DNA of 64,000 nucleotides, from the NCBI GenBank assembly GCA_030431455.1, contig JAUIJE010000011.1, positions 124,001-188,000 on the forward strand, read 5' to 3'. This DNA comes from a bacterium. GTDB taxonomy: Bacteria; Myxococcota; UBA727; JAUIJE01. Positions 20,801 to 26,715 of the stretch are shown in pieces. Numbering within the stretch: position 1 is the stretch's first letter; every line of letters starts with the position of its first letter. Both the position numbers and the translations under genes were made by a program. The notes beneath the pieces are model-generated. The model saw nothing but the letters and a program-made list of their open reading frames with translations. It ran no database searches and was not told the DNA's origin.

Positions 20801-23800
20801 GCGATACAGAACCATTGCGTCCCAACCTAAACGACCGGACCCGCAAAAAGAACCGCCGCATCCTCATCCTGGTGGGCCAGCCCCCGCGGGCCGAGGACGC
20901 CGGCACCGACGAGCTCGCCCGGGTGCTGGCCAACGGGCGGCCGCTCCAGACCGGGCCCGCGACCTTCACCGGCCAGGTGCCGCGCAGCAAAAGCGGCGAG
21001 GTCGCGCTCATGGTGCGCACCACCGGCGGGGCCCGGGCGTTGCTTCGGCTCCGGCCGGAGCCCAAGCGGGTGTGGCAAGGCCGCCCCGAGGTGGTGCTCG
21101 CCCAGCTCGAACAAGCCATGGCCAACCGCCCCGCGGTCGACGTGACCGGTCAGGGACCCGGCGCGCCGCCCACCTCGACGTCGGACGCGGGCGTGCTCGC
21201 GACCTTGGTGGGCCAAGCCCATCGACCGGACGCGGGCCCGCAGGGCCCCGACGCGGGGGCACCGCGCGGCGCGGACGCGGGCGCGGCCGGCGACGCCGGG
21301 CCGGCGGGCGACGCGGGCGCCCTGTTGGTGGGCCAAACCGGGCAAAGCGACGCCGGGCCAGGGGGCGATGCGGGGGTGCCCGGGGGCGATGGCGGAACTG
21401 TGGACAGCGACGCTGGGGTGAGGCCCGGCGGCGGCGACGGCGGAACCGGACCCGACCCGACTGAGCCCGTGCCGTACGCCAAGGGCGGGGTCGCGCCCTA
21501 TTGGTGGCCGAGCCGCGGCGCGGTGCCCGCGATGCAGCTGAGCGTCGACCTGCCCAAAGAAGGGGAAGTGATCAAGGCGCGCCACATGGTGATCCGGGGC
21601 CAGACCGCCCTCGGCAACGTGGTGCGCATCCAGGGCAAAGAAGTGCCCGTCGACGAGGAGGGCCGGTTCGAGGCGTTGGTCAAGTTCCAGAACGGCACCA
21701 GCGAGTTGGTCATCGAGGCCGAGGACAAGATGGGCAACAAAGGGCGCATCAGCCGGCTCATCGAGGTCGACACCAACGGGTGGTTCTTGCTGATGATGGC
21801 CGACACCGCGGTGGGCCAGGACGGGGCCCAGCTCGACGAGCGAGGCCGGTACACCTCCTACACCATCGGCGACTACTTCGTGTACGGGCGCGGGGTCGCG
21901 TATGTGAAGGGCCAGCTCCAGTCTGATTACGTGTTCCGTGATTTGGATTTGACCCTGCACGTCGACACCCGGCGGTGGGCGGACGAGACCTTCGTGCGCG
22001 ATGTGTTCGAGCCTGACCTCTACTACCCGGTCTACGGGGACAGCTCGGTCGAGTGGCAGGACGCGCAGGCGATGTACCCGCTCTACTTCAAGCTCAAGGC
22101 CGACCAGTCCGAGATTTACGTCGGCAACCTGCGCACCACCCTCGAGGGGGGCGACCTGCTGCGCTACACCCGCGCGCGCTACGGCGCCCAGGTGGTGCTC
22201 GACCGTGGCTGGTCCGGGGGCATCGGCTGGGACCGCACCGACACCGACAACCTCCGCGCCCCCGAGCACGATCCCTGGCGCACCCAGGCCAAGGTGTTCG
22301 GCGCGGGCGGGGCCTCGAGCAACCGGCACGCCCGGGTCGAGCTCATGGGCACCGGCGGGGCGGTGTATTACCTGCGGCACGAGAACGTCATCGAGGGCAG
22401 CGAACGCATCGCGTTCATCGTGCGGGACGCGGTGACCGGGGCCGAGATCGCGCGGGCCCCGCAACAGCGCAACCTCGACTACACCATCCGCTACGGCGAG
22501 GGCCGGGTCATCTTCAAAGAGCCCATCCCCGCGTACGCCGACTACGCGTTTGTGACCAACCACAACTTTGGCCAGACCCGGGCCGGACACCGGGTGTACG
22601 TCGAGGTGGAGTACGACCACGACGGCTTCGAGGCGTTCAGCGGGTGGGCCGCCGGCGGCCAGGTCAAACAAACCCTGTTCGGGCACGCCGAGGTCGGGGC
22701 GGGGTACGTGTACGAATCGCGCGAGGACGGCTCGCCCGCGTACCAGTTGTTCGGCATTCATGCCAAGGCGTTCCTCGACGAGGGCAGCTACGTCAAAGGT
22801 GAGTTCGCCTGGTCGCAATCGGTCGATGCCGGCAACTTCGTGTCCTACGACGGCGGCCTGTCCTACCGCGGGCTCGGGCAGCAGCTCGACGACGGGCCGG
22901 TGCTGCGCGATGGCCAAGTGTTCGCGCCCCAGCGGCAAGGCTGGGCGGTCAAGGTCGACGGCCAATACCAGTTCGGCGAGCTCGTGGGGCGCAAAGCCCA
23001 AGACGGCTTGGTCCGGGCCTACTTCCACCGCCAGAGCCCGGGCTTTTTCGCCGGCGCGTCCATCGTCGAGCAAGGCCAATGGAAATGGGGCAGCGAGCTG
23101 CGCTGGAACATCACCGACAACGACCTGCTCCGGCTCCGCTACGACGGGATCGTGGCCGAGATTCCCGAGGTCCCCCACGTCACCAACGCGCGGCTTCTGC
23201 ATCGGCAGCTTGCCACCCTTTCCTACGAACGCATCCTGTTCGACGTCGTCCGGCTCGGCGCTGAGTACGGCGGGGGCCTGACCTGGGACTCGGGGTCCTA
23301 CGGCCCGGAAAACCCCCAGCCGCGCTTCACCGTGAACAACGTGGTCGCGGGCAAGCTCGAGTGGCAGGTGTTCAAAGACCTCAACCTCGGCATTCGCCAA
23401 GAGGTCATCGTGTCCGCCGATGGCGCGGTCATCTTCCTCGGCGGGGAATCGACCCAGTTCGACAGCTGGAACGACCACTTGGTCACCCACGCCACCGCCC
23501 GCTACAACCTCACCGACACCCTGCAGCTCAGCGCCACCGAGTCGATCCGCTGGAACGGCGAGAACCAAACCGCATTGGGTCTGAGCTGGAAGGTAAACGA
23601 CAACAGCCGGGTGTACGCCAACGAGCGCCTGGGCATGACCCAACAAGGCTTCACCTCGACGACGGTCATCGGGGGTGAACAGCAGATGTCCGAGGCGTCC
23701 AAGACCTACGCCGAGTACCAGCTCCAGTCCGGCTTCTCCGGCCAACAAAGCCGGGGCGTGGTGGGCATGAAAAACCGCCTCAAGCTGCCCTTCGGCTTCG

Positions 23801-24726
23801 CCCTGTCCTTTGGGTACGAGCGCACCCAGGTCCTCGGGGGCAACGTCACCCCCAACGCGCAGGGCGCACCGCCGCCGGGGGCGTTCACCGACGGGACGTT
23901 CTTCGCGATGCCCGGGGCCAACGGGGGCGGCGACTACCTGTACGGCGCGGGGTCGCGCGACGCCCTCAGCTTCGGGGTCGAGTACGCCCGCAACAACGTG
24001 CGCGCGTCCCAGCGGTTCGAGCTGCGCTACGACAACTTTGACGAGGACCGCGGGGGCCGTGACCGCCTCTGGGCGTTGTCGATGACCAACTTCCAGTGGG
24101 CCGCGACCCCCTCGATGAGCATTCTTGCCCGCTACAATGTGGCATTGGCGCAAGACCTCACCTTGGGCATGCGCGAAGCCCACCTCGAGGAAGGCCTGCT
24201 CGGCCTGTCCTATCGCCCGGTGACCCACGACTGGATGAGCCTGTGGGCCAAGGTGTCCCGGCGGGTCGAGGTGCGGCCTCTGAGCCTCAAGGAGGGCCTG
24301 TCCGAGGAGTACTCGGCCCACGCGGTGAGCGTCGAGCCCATCTTCGAGTTGCCCTGGAAGTTCCAGCTCGTCGAGAAGGTCGCGTTCAAACACGCGAGCT
24401 CTTTGGTGCCAAGCTTGCCCCGGGCCCACGCGTTCACGGTGTTGTGGATCAACCGCATCAACTGGCACGCCCTCGGCACCATTCGGTCGTTGGGCATCAA
24501 TCCCTACATCCCCGGGGACATCGACTTCGGGGTGGAGTACCGCCTGCTCTACGGGATCACCGCCGCCACCCTCGAGCACGGCACGCTGTTCGAGGTGCAG
24601 TACGCCCCGGTGCCCTACTTCCGGCTCGGCATCGGGTGGAACTTCACCCGCTTCACCGACAACGAACTCGACCGCAACAACACCGACAACTCCGGCTTCT
24701 TCATCCGGGCCGTCGGGCAGTACTAG
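8845..24726 (+). CDS. giant DUF11-repeat / OmpA-like / outer-membrane beta-barrel protein
   Basis: A 5293-residue exported protein. ATG 8845 was chosen because it opens a signal peptide (basic start, hydrophobic core, APASA). Residues 35-390 form a beta-rich head domain. About 16 DUF11-type Ig-like repeats follow from 392 to about 2600, each near 138 residues (PGDxLxYTITVENxG...NQA...DDP), then a degenerate copy and one more at about 2980-3118. SdrD-B/carboxypeptidase-regulatory-like modules lie at about 2736-2905 and 3129-3190. Two OmpA-like domains lie at about 3499-3612 and 3906-4012, each ending with N..R.KKNRR. Three Asp-Ala-Gly-rich linkers separate these parts. An Ig-like module at about 4230-4305 precedes a beta-barrel-like region from about 4312 to the C-terminal Tyr, typical of outer-membrane proteins. 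The OmpA 'GHTD' is VHVD or VHTD, but the Asp and Arg expected for peptidoglycan binding remain. It is divergent from the paired lipoproteins. Confidence 0.88.
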   Translation: MSPRSAREGTAAVLRRIAAFSLLCSFALWGAPASALSEGEPPALLFSTTVNGQAQAAGNTLMLHDGTTNFALIPGGSQANLGTVDPDATIVQATLFWAGSSTILGEDPDVDFTLPDGTFLNDLSVNTLLPGEPASAISRCTERVVSGNAFFSCRRDVTFPLQQLGAGGAGGIYTVADVQAMPGNCAVNPGTCQAMFAGWALVIMWESPTHPVVRDLVLHDAFFAVDEQNGPFSTGISPPFVLDSFLVGEDALVEFTFFGLEGDNQLGNPPQDNIAIGPTLFCPSCPDFIELSGGGGTARLSDPVNPSGNVFNGSDNGGGGPHPGIDIDTFDLGPNGLGVLGVGDTTLTMTVGSGDGLVGNGDPGAPIPDPGGSGELVMLGFTLLSLETLAPQLDGPGTTIVVNNTTASPGDTLTYTLTVANSGADDALGVRLLDNLPAGLSYVPSSTTNTCGVNSADVAGTSPLLNPPGGLLLGDLAPGGSCQVTFSVTIDAGVAGGTVLANFGAVRATDVPEHIFGPANTTVLAAEVQTPEKTVAVVSGGMATPGSSLIYTIRIPNTGDAPATSVSVNDTLPGDLENLAVVALPPGATNASAGNTLTVTNITVPANSSVDLLFTADIRSGTPAGTIIENQADVVHGANTLLTDDPAQPGASDPTRITVETSVDITTSSKAVIDLDGPPTIPGDVLEYTITVNQTGDVPLTVTIGDDLPANVQGCTVVSVSAGGFANCNPGGANGTGRIDGTVAVLAAGTAEVVFQVNVAPTAPDGFTLVNQATLTPLQDPASLVTVQSPPLEVFARPVFTTSQKFVTDLDGGDVRPGDVLRYDIVVENSGPVAASNLVVTDTLDPNLEFVSVAGGGTFTDPDVSWAVGPLATGANVTLSFEARVRPGTPNGTVIPNLATVSADAPAQPFTTAAANVTVVASPIVDVQKLVTDLNGAPFRPGDTVRYSITVLNSGDGAALDVEVRDTLPANLVNVAFPAGGQLLGGEVVFNDVTHPTLSALPPGDSIVLEFDADIVTPLEDGTLISNQAFTTGANVPGTIPSDNPNTAPVDDPTNFAVESQAVLTLEKTFIDENGPPLLPGERVEFVLTVQNTGDAPASPVELRDPLDPRLTFVDSINGGLLVGNEVRFTQATTPALAAVLPGNPVEVRFRVDVDFPLADGTTIDNQATAQSPDAAGVVSDDPTTPVALDPTTLLVESRPVLDDFAKALTDLDGDGVFNPGDRIRYTFTFTNAGTENATNLVLTDPLPAELTNVTVSDGGTVAGNVVTYNPGTTPALASVVPGQAVTLFVEADIVRPLGNAIVVLNQATLASAELPDVLSDDPATAAADDPTAFTVTSFPNLVVQKRVTDANGAPVEPGDTLEYEITIENIGDRAADDVTITDAIHPSLTNLVPQDGGVFAAGTLTYNPGTTPALASVAIDTVVTVRFSADVVVPTANGTSIDNQASVAPAEPGIPGAPFLSDDPDTPAPGDATRVTVVSGPLFATSTLESFDSGGAVIDTAAPGDLVRYELVVENTGNANGDNTTVDIPLPPTLTITSAPGGQVTPGLLHYDGGTLAALAALPVGGQVTITFDAQIAFPLPGGTLVSLQAAISADGLVAPNPSDDPSTGVLDDPTVLTIVANSDLSTLSKVFVDVNGAPAEPGDVIQYVLNVENTGNAPAANVVVVDPLPAELEFVASSTGGIFAAGNVVFASPAVPGLAQLNPGDPPIELRFEARILAGTAAGTLVNNQAVAQDDGGTPALSDDPTTAPLDDPTTFEVETVPGLTVTKQLVAAGGKIVAPGDPVTYLFTITASGSQAMAASTFTDTVPNGIVNVVPGPGLNLAGNTLSANVPPLLPGQQHLLSFTANIDDAAPNGLSIENQSTVNTAELGDVLSDDPDTAVPGDPTVALVEAFPELSQSRKVAVDVNGGLVQPGDLIEYTITVENGGNGQAREVEISDTIDAANLEVVDVQNGGTLAGNTILWTDATNADLVEVAPGGEVSVVFIAQVRAGVADGTNIDNQAFVDARDLPAPVPTDDPATAAVDDATRVTVQSPILTFTKVLTDLTSPTTSVRPGDQVRYDILISNNGTGAATNVVVTDILPPRLTDAVATGGTIAGGQATWTVGTVPSNSTTTLTLSGTIDPLAVGGELLRNQAELAATELAVPRLSDDPAAPGNADPTDRNIDAEEEYGGTIALFNADTGAPIVSEVMPGQRIRVDLNVQNTGSQAGQGVVVRIPFIPSFFRLDESPNGVLSPEGTEMRWTASNVPELLVLLPGDGVSLTATGAVAEVIPDGTNIPVSAFVTSALALPQGLEWEIGPATLVVDSAPRLGTSTKTVLDENGGLVEPGDVLEYAIEVINDGGARADNVIVQDPAPAGTVFIPGTLRIAGVPVVDTGDAPLANGYNIGEVDAQRSVEVRFKVRVHAETVRGFEIRNQALLSADGAPDAVTDNPLTPLILGDPTTSVVGGGPLLLAQKTASSATVAQGGTVTFQIAVENAGTDFAEDVFIVDAIDDTALYVPGTIAVDGTPVTDANDGDAATFFPNPPRVEVRRDRLEAGEGMLVTFSVTAESAAAIVNQGEVSASSLLPTLTDANPGAPGAQATVVPITGTRALLIDDDTTVLRDADGGVLLPGDALAGSTAVLNQGAESVRVNRLVVSLSARIVVDEAALAGTPFTFDANQRALRVSPASLPDDLAPGDTFALPLPPGLSVDPDTPIGEQVRILSETTVTTFDGQVSADLPVGRGELTVGLMDGTGAVSGIAFVDGAERNGTFEADTDVRAKNFQLLAFRDGRSDAVRTAVTSSEGVFQLLPLPAGVYRIEARTDGGALFASWPVGEIAAGDVQDRDLRIDPSGVVYRSSTFTPVRGTRVFLYRDDGDDDLTNDALVPPDELLDGQQGQFTTQQGFYRFDPRPGDYRLGVEPESVLFSFPSGAIAPEREVTPEHPFGDVATPAPDGRVVAQSVPTEGQSTRYFLRFSLSEDAPPVLNNHVPLDSLRDALRIQKTANKRKLSVGDLVAYTVRIDNPSGAGISRTGDGGVQIVDTLPPGFRLVDSWLLQRIETDSRGQARRVNEAPGLSREGQQLVFGPFDLRPNVSYELRYHVVVGPGAKFGDAENRAALRLADGQVPLTDTARARVRVIPDPLFDLGTLRAKVYCDDDGDGWQDKGEVGLGGTRVYLDTGYYADADITGKVHFTGIPPGMHLAKVDTNTLPPGAEMVEDERENFYISAGLPAQVAFPVRCTFDRIAGPTSIIINEDAYRVDEPPTPTREVTVRSELSDRRVVIDGEDVAVGSVQLGVALEGQDPVFGRGPGQNLPAPQEGALTTRLAFVPRADVAKRVVGWKLTVQRDQLVDQVPEVLADPVDNTGRKPGRDLLARRADQVVAAAAAQAGDAGPGPDAAAAGADAGPAETPGPDAGPGAAGDAGARADDSATVKAAGPRWVATPVYVFAGEGALPDELLWDGKDKDGQLLLEAGARYGAVLSVTVEGGDTLSSTERPFGVAYGALTAESAEKQETFASKIDAVGGRLFYRGDKPTKRLIAHLKQQIEPLLKTDAPIEVHVHVDRQRNVAAAALTSRRAAAVVKALLALGIEEDRMVPMGEGDALPLVPNLRQNDRKKNRRVELKVVEDKKEHAPVLPLSWPGEFLVNRDQVPLVPGQMVVEVTREVNIGSVLVVEVKSKDGGRTVLRRTVREEGIGAAGEAAADDQLEEPIQGGLADGNVTWRDKAKSLDLLKVRLAPRVKDAEGRGLAVLRDGQVELGLLPQVPDDVRVLTWTVRLLEELPVVTGTAPAEGAAAARDEADRVIGADAGPAPDAGAAPDAGPGGADAGPEGADAGRAVVEGPGRKKPLETPTKVVRLWTGTGDVAEEISWDGLDDSGQFVADTNKRYVARLVVEALGGDVGVSPDLPVIAAGPDAAVADEETVLAIEDGAFNNGRLKNRTKRTLRKKAKDLVAGDAPIRVVVHTDDRGPAASRMKRTEVSAEAARQELIRAGVPEARVQAVPRGDTEPLRPNLNDRTRKKNRRILILVGQPPRAEDAGTDELARVLANGRPLQTGPATFTGQVPRSKSGEVALMVRTTGGARALLRLRPEPKRVWQGRPEVVLAQLEQAMANRPAVDVTGQGPGAPPTSTSDAGVLATLVGQAHRPDAGPQGPDAGAPRGADAGAAGDAGPAGDAGALLVGQTGQSDAGPGGDAGVPGGDGGTVDSDAGVRPGGGDGGTGPDPTEPVPYAKGGVAPYWWPSRGAVPAMQLSVDLPKEGEVIKARHMVIRGQTALGNVVRIQGKEVPVDEEGRFEALVKFQNGTSELVIEAEDKMGNKGRISRLIEVDTNGWFLLMMADTAVGQDGAQLDERGRYTSYTIGDYFVYGRGVAYVKGQLQSDYVFRDLDLTLHVDTRRWADETFVRDVFEPDLYYPVYGDSSVEWQDAQAMYPLYFKLKADQSEIYVGNLRTTLEGGDLLRYTRARYGAQVVLDRGWSGGIGWDRTDTDNLRAPEHDPWRTQAKVFGAGGASSNRHARVELMGTGGAVYYLRHENVIEGSERIAFIVRDAVTGAEIARAPQQRNLDYTIRYGEGRVIFKEPIPAYADYAFVTNHNFGQTRAGHRVYVEVEYDHDGFEAFSGWAAGGQVKQTLFGHAEVGAGYVYESREDGSPAYQLFGIHAKAFLDEGSYVKGEFAWSQSVDAGNFVSYDGGLSYRGLGQQLDDGPVLRDGQVFAPQRQGWAVKVDGQYQFGELVGRKAQDGLVRAYFHRQSPGFFAGASIVEQGQWKWGSELRWNITDNDLLRLRYDGIVAEIPEVPHVTNARLLHRQLATLSYERILFDVVRLGAEYGGGLTWDSGSYGPENPQPRFTVNNVVAGKLEWQVFKDLNLGIRQEVIVSADGAVIFLGGESTQFDSWNDHLVTHATARYNLTDTLQLSATESIRWNGENQTALGLSWKVNDNSRVYANERLGMTQQGFTSTTVIGGEQQMSEASKTYAEYQLQSGFSGQQSRGVVGMKNRLKLPFGFALSFGYERTQVLGGNVTPNAQGAPPPGAFTDGTFFAMPGANGGGDYLYGAGSRDALSFGVEYARNNVRASQRFELRYDNFDEDRGGRDRLWALSMTNFQWAATPSMSILARYNVALAQDLTLGMREAHLEEGLLGLSYRPVTHDWMSLWAKVSRRVEVRPLSLKEGLSEEYSAHAVSVEPIFELPWKFQLVEKVAFKHASSLVPSLPRAHAFTVLWINRINWHALGTIRSLGINPYIPGDIDFGVEYRLLYGITAATLEHGTLFEVQYAPVPYFRLGIGWNFTRFTDNELDRNNTDNSGFFIRAVGQY

Positions 24727-25325
24727 CCTTCCAGGGGGGATATCCCATCCCCCCTCGAGCCTCACGGCTCGCCAGCTCGCCGAGTCGGCCCTCACCCCCA
24801 GATGTCGTGGCCAATCCGTAGGATTGGCTTCAGCAACGCGAAGCGTTGCCCTGCTCCAAGGGCCTCCGGCCCGTCGCAGCGGGCTTGCATCCTACGGATG
24901 CAACGGTGTTGAGGTTTTGGGATGTGCCGGATGTGCTCTAACGGACGCGACCAAGCTCCGCTCACCACATTCGTGGTTCGCTCTCGCGGCGCGTCCGCGC
25001 TCGAGCGAGTCGGGCGGTGGGGCTGGGCTCTACATCTGGGGCTCGGGAACGGATGGTGACCCTGCAGGGAGGGGGGTGCAGGGGCATTGCGGGGCATTGC
25101 GTGATGGGTGCACATGCGGTGCGCGCAACCGGGTCGGTGGGACATGCACATTCCACGAGGCCGCTGGAGCCGGTCCTTGCAGGGACCGTTGCGTGGGCGG
25201 GGTCACGCCCACTCAATGAACAAAAGTCAATAAAAACAGGTGGTTAGGGAAAGTCGCGAGATGGGCCCGGGCTTTGCGTTGGTGTTCTGCAGTTCACTTT
25301 TGAACCCACACCAGGAGCACAGATC
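24727..25325. other. non-coding interval rich in perfect hairpins
   Basis: About 600 bp with no convincing gene. Successive perfect stems are seen at 24734-24754 (8 bp), 24756-24771 (6 bp), 24811-24827 (7 bp, loop GTA), 24833-24849 (7 bp, loop GAA), 24860-24872 (5 bp, loop TCC), 24885-24903 (8 bp, loop TAC), 24942-24997 (8-bp outer stem with an inner ACCAC/GTGGT stem), 25171-25188 (6 bp) and 25193-25212 (7 bp). The cores at 24814-24824 and 24889-24899 are also complementary to each other. Short ORFs here lack ribosome sites and follow the palindromes. The A/T-rich end (25213-25240) probably carries the promoter of the next gene. Confidence 0.7.
24734..24754 (+). terminator. hairpin just after the giant gene
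   Basis: A perfect 8-bp stem (GGGGGGAT / ATCCCCCC) with a 5-nt loop begins 8 nt after the stop codon. It lacks a T-run, so it is a candidate terminator or 3'-end stabiliser only. Confidence 0.45.
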
Positions 25326-26567
25326 ATGTCCAACGTTGGCGCCACTTCGACCCGCACCGTCCCCACCACCGTCCCCGCCGCGCCGCCGGTGGCTCCGGCC
25401 GAGGTCGCCGAGACCGCGGCCGCGGCGGCCACTTCCGCCGCCACCTCCGCGGCGGAGAACGCGCTGCCTGCAGACACATTCGAGTCGGGCGGGTGCAGCA
25501 CGCCCCCCGATTTGAGCGACGCGTCGGGCGTGCAACCCACCACGACCCTCCGCTACTGCCAAGCGACCAAGACCTTGGTCGCCACCGGTGGCGTGACCGC
25601 GGCGACCGAGGACAAGTCCGGGGACAAGAGGGCCGCGGTGTACGCGGGGGCCGACGTCTCGATGGGGCCCGACGGACCAGAGGTCGTGGGCCAGGCGGGT
25701 TCGGAGGTGTCACTGCAAAACAAGAACGTCGCGTTCCAAAACCGGACCGACGTGAACACCCAAGGTGACGTGGCGAGCACCACGACCCTGGACGTCAAGA
25801 GCAACGACGGGCGCACCCAGTCGGACACCACCCTCGACGTCAACAACGACGGGGCCACGCTGAAGAACACCACGTCGCACACCGGGCCCCAGGGGGGCTC
25901 GACATTCCAGGGCGAGGCGAACACCAACGGCAAGTTCGCGGCGTCCGTCGACGGCCACCACACCAGCCAAGACGGCACCGGCTTTGTCAGCGGGGGCGGC
26001 GCGATCGACAACGAGGGCGCGTCCGGGAATGTGATTGCACAAAAGGAGCTCGGCGACACCACGTTGACCGGCGCGGCCGGCTTCGACACCAAAGAGGGCA
26101 CCGCCTACGGCGTGGGGGCGATCGAAGGCCCCCACGGCTCGGCCGGGGTGGTCGCGACCTACGACAACGGCGCGGTGGCGGCCGGGGCCACCGGCGCGTA
26201 CGCGGATAAGGGTGTCGCGCTGGAGGGCGAGGTGCTCTACGACGACGGCGACCTCCGGGCCAAGGGCGCGGTCTCGGTGCGCGGCGCCGACGACAAGGCG
26301 TTCCTGGAGGCGTCGGGCGAGGTCCAGGACACCCTCGGCGACGGCGAGCCGGCGACGTTCGCGACGCAGCTGCGGGTGGGGGCCGAGAATGACTTCGGCT
26401 ACCTCGAGGCCGAGGTCGGCGCGGCCAGCGGGCAGCCAATCCGCGGCAGCGTCGGGGCCGGCGTGCAGAACAAGGCGGGCACGGTGCGCGCGGGGGCCAC
26501 GGTGACCCAGCAGGGCGCCGAGACCACCGTGGGCGCCCAGGTCACCTTCCGGCCTGGTCGTCGATAA
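25326..26567 (+). CDS. 413-aa repetitive beta-rich protein of unknown function
   Basis: The ATG at 25326 has AGGAG upstream. Residues 1-60 are Ala/Thr/Pro-rich and end near LPADTFESGG. There is no classical signal peptide. From about residue 85 the chain is a run of short alternating strands separated by Gly/Asp/Asn turns (VYAGADVSMGPDGPEV, GQAGSEVSLQNKNVAF, GAIDNEGASGNVIA, ATYDNGAVAAGATGAYAD), ending TTVGAQVTFRPGRR. This pattern suggests an extended antiparallel sheet, a beta-solenoid or a barrel. No family was recognised. The gene is flanked by the hairpin-rich interval upstream and a strong hairpin downstream, so it is probably transcribed alone. How it leaves the cytoplasm, if it does, is not visible. 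Confidence 0.7.
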   Translation: MSNVGATSTRTVPTTVPAAPPVAPAEVAETAAAAATSAATSAAENALPADTFESGGCSTPPDLSDASGVQPTTTLRYCQATKTLVATGGVTAATEDKSGDKRAAVYAGADVSMGPDGPEVVGQAGSEVSLQNKNVAFQNRTDVNTQGDVASTTTLDVKSNDGRTQSDTTLDVNNDGATLKNTTSHTGPQGGSTFQGEANTNGKFAASVDGHHTSQDGTGFVSGGGAIDNEGASGNVIAQKELGDTTLTGAAGFDTKEGTAYGVGAIEGPHGSAGVVATYDNGAVAAGATGAYADKGVALEGEVLYDDGDLRAKGAVSVRGADDKAFLEASGEVQDTLGDGEPATFATQLRVGAENDFGYLEAEVGAASGQPIRGSVGAGVQNKAGTVRAGATVTQQGAETTVGAQVTFRPGRR

Positions 26568-26588
26568 GTCCCGGATACGCGACCTAGG

Positions 26589-26617
26589 CCGCGCCGCCCC
26601 GCCGAGGGGGGGCGCGG
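26589..26617 (+). terminator. GC-rich hairpin after 25326-26567
   Basis: The stem CCGCGCC / GGCGCGG is perfect, with an inner GCCCC/GGGGG pairing. It lies 22 bp after the stop and is followed by TCTTCG rather than a clean T-run. Confidence 0.5.
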
Positions 26618-26715
26618 TCTTCGCGATCGCGGGCCCCGTGACGATGGCGAAAGACAGGCCAAACCCCTTTCCTCGGACAAAAGATGTGGCATGGCCGGGC
26701 CAAACGGAGGAAGCC

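Noticed and set aside
20827-24795. Very long antisense ORFs, for example 20827-24795 (-), 10270-13614 (-), 16225-19473 (-), 1150-4038 (+) and 5596-8646 (+)
   Set aside because: They mirror real genes in GC-rich DNA, where stop codons are rare in other frames. Their products are Ala/Arg/Gly/Val-rich without domains, signals or ribosome sites.
24792-25247. Small ORFs in the hairpin-rich interval (24792-25151, 24824-25219, 24962-25216, 25017-25247)
   Set aside because: They overlap each other on both strands, lack ribosome sites and follow palindromes; no domain is visible.
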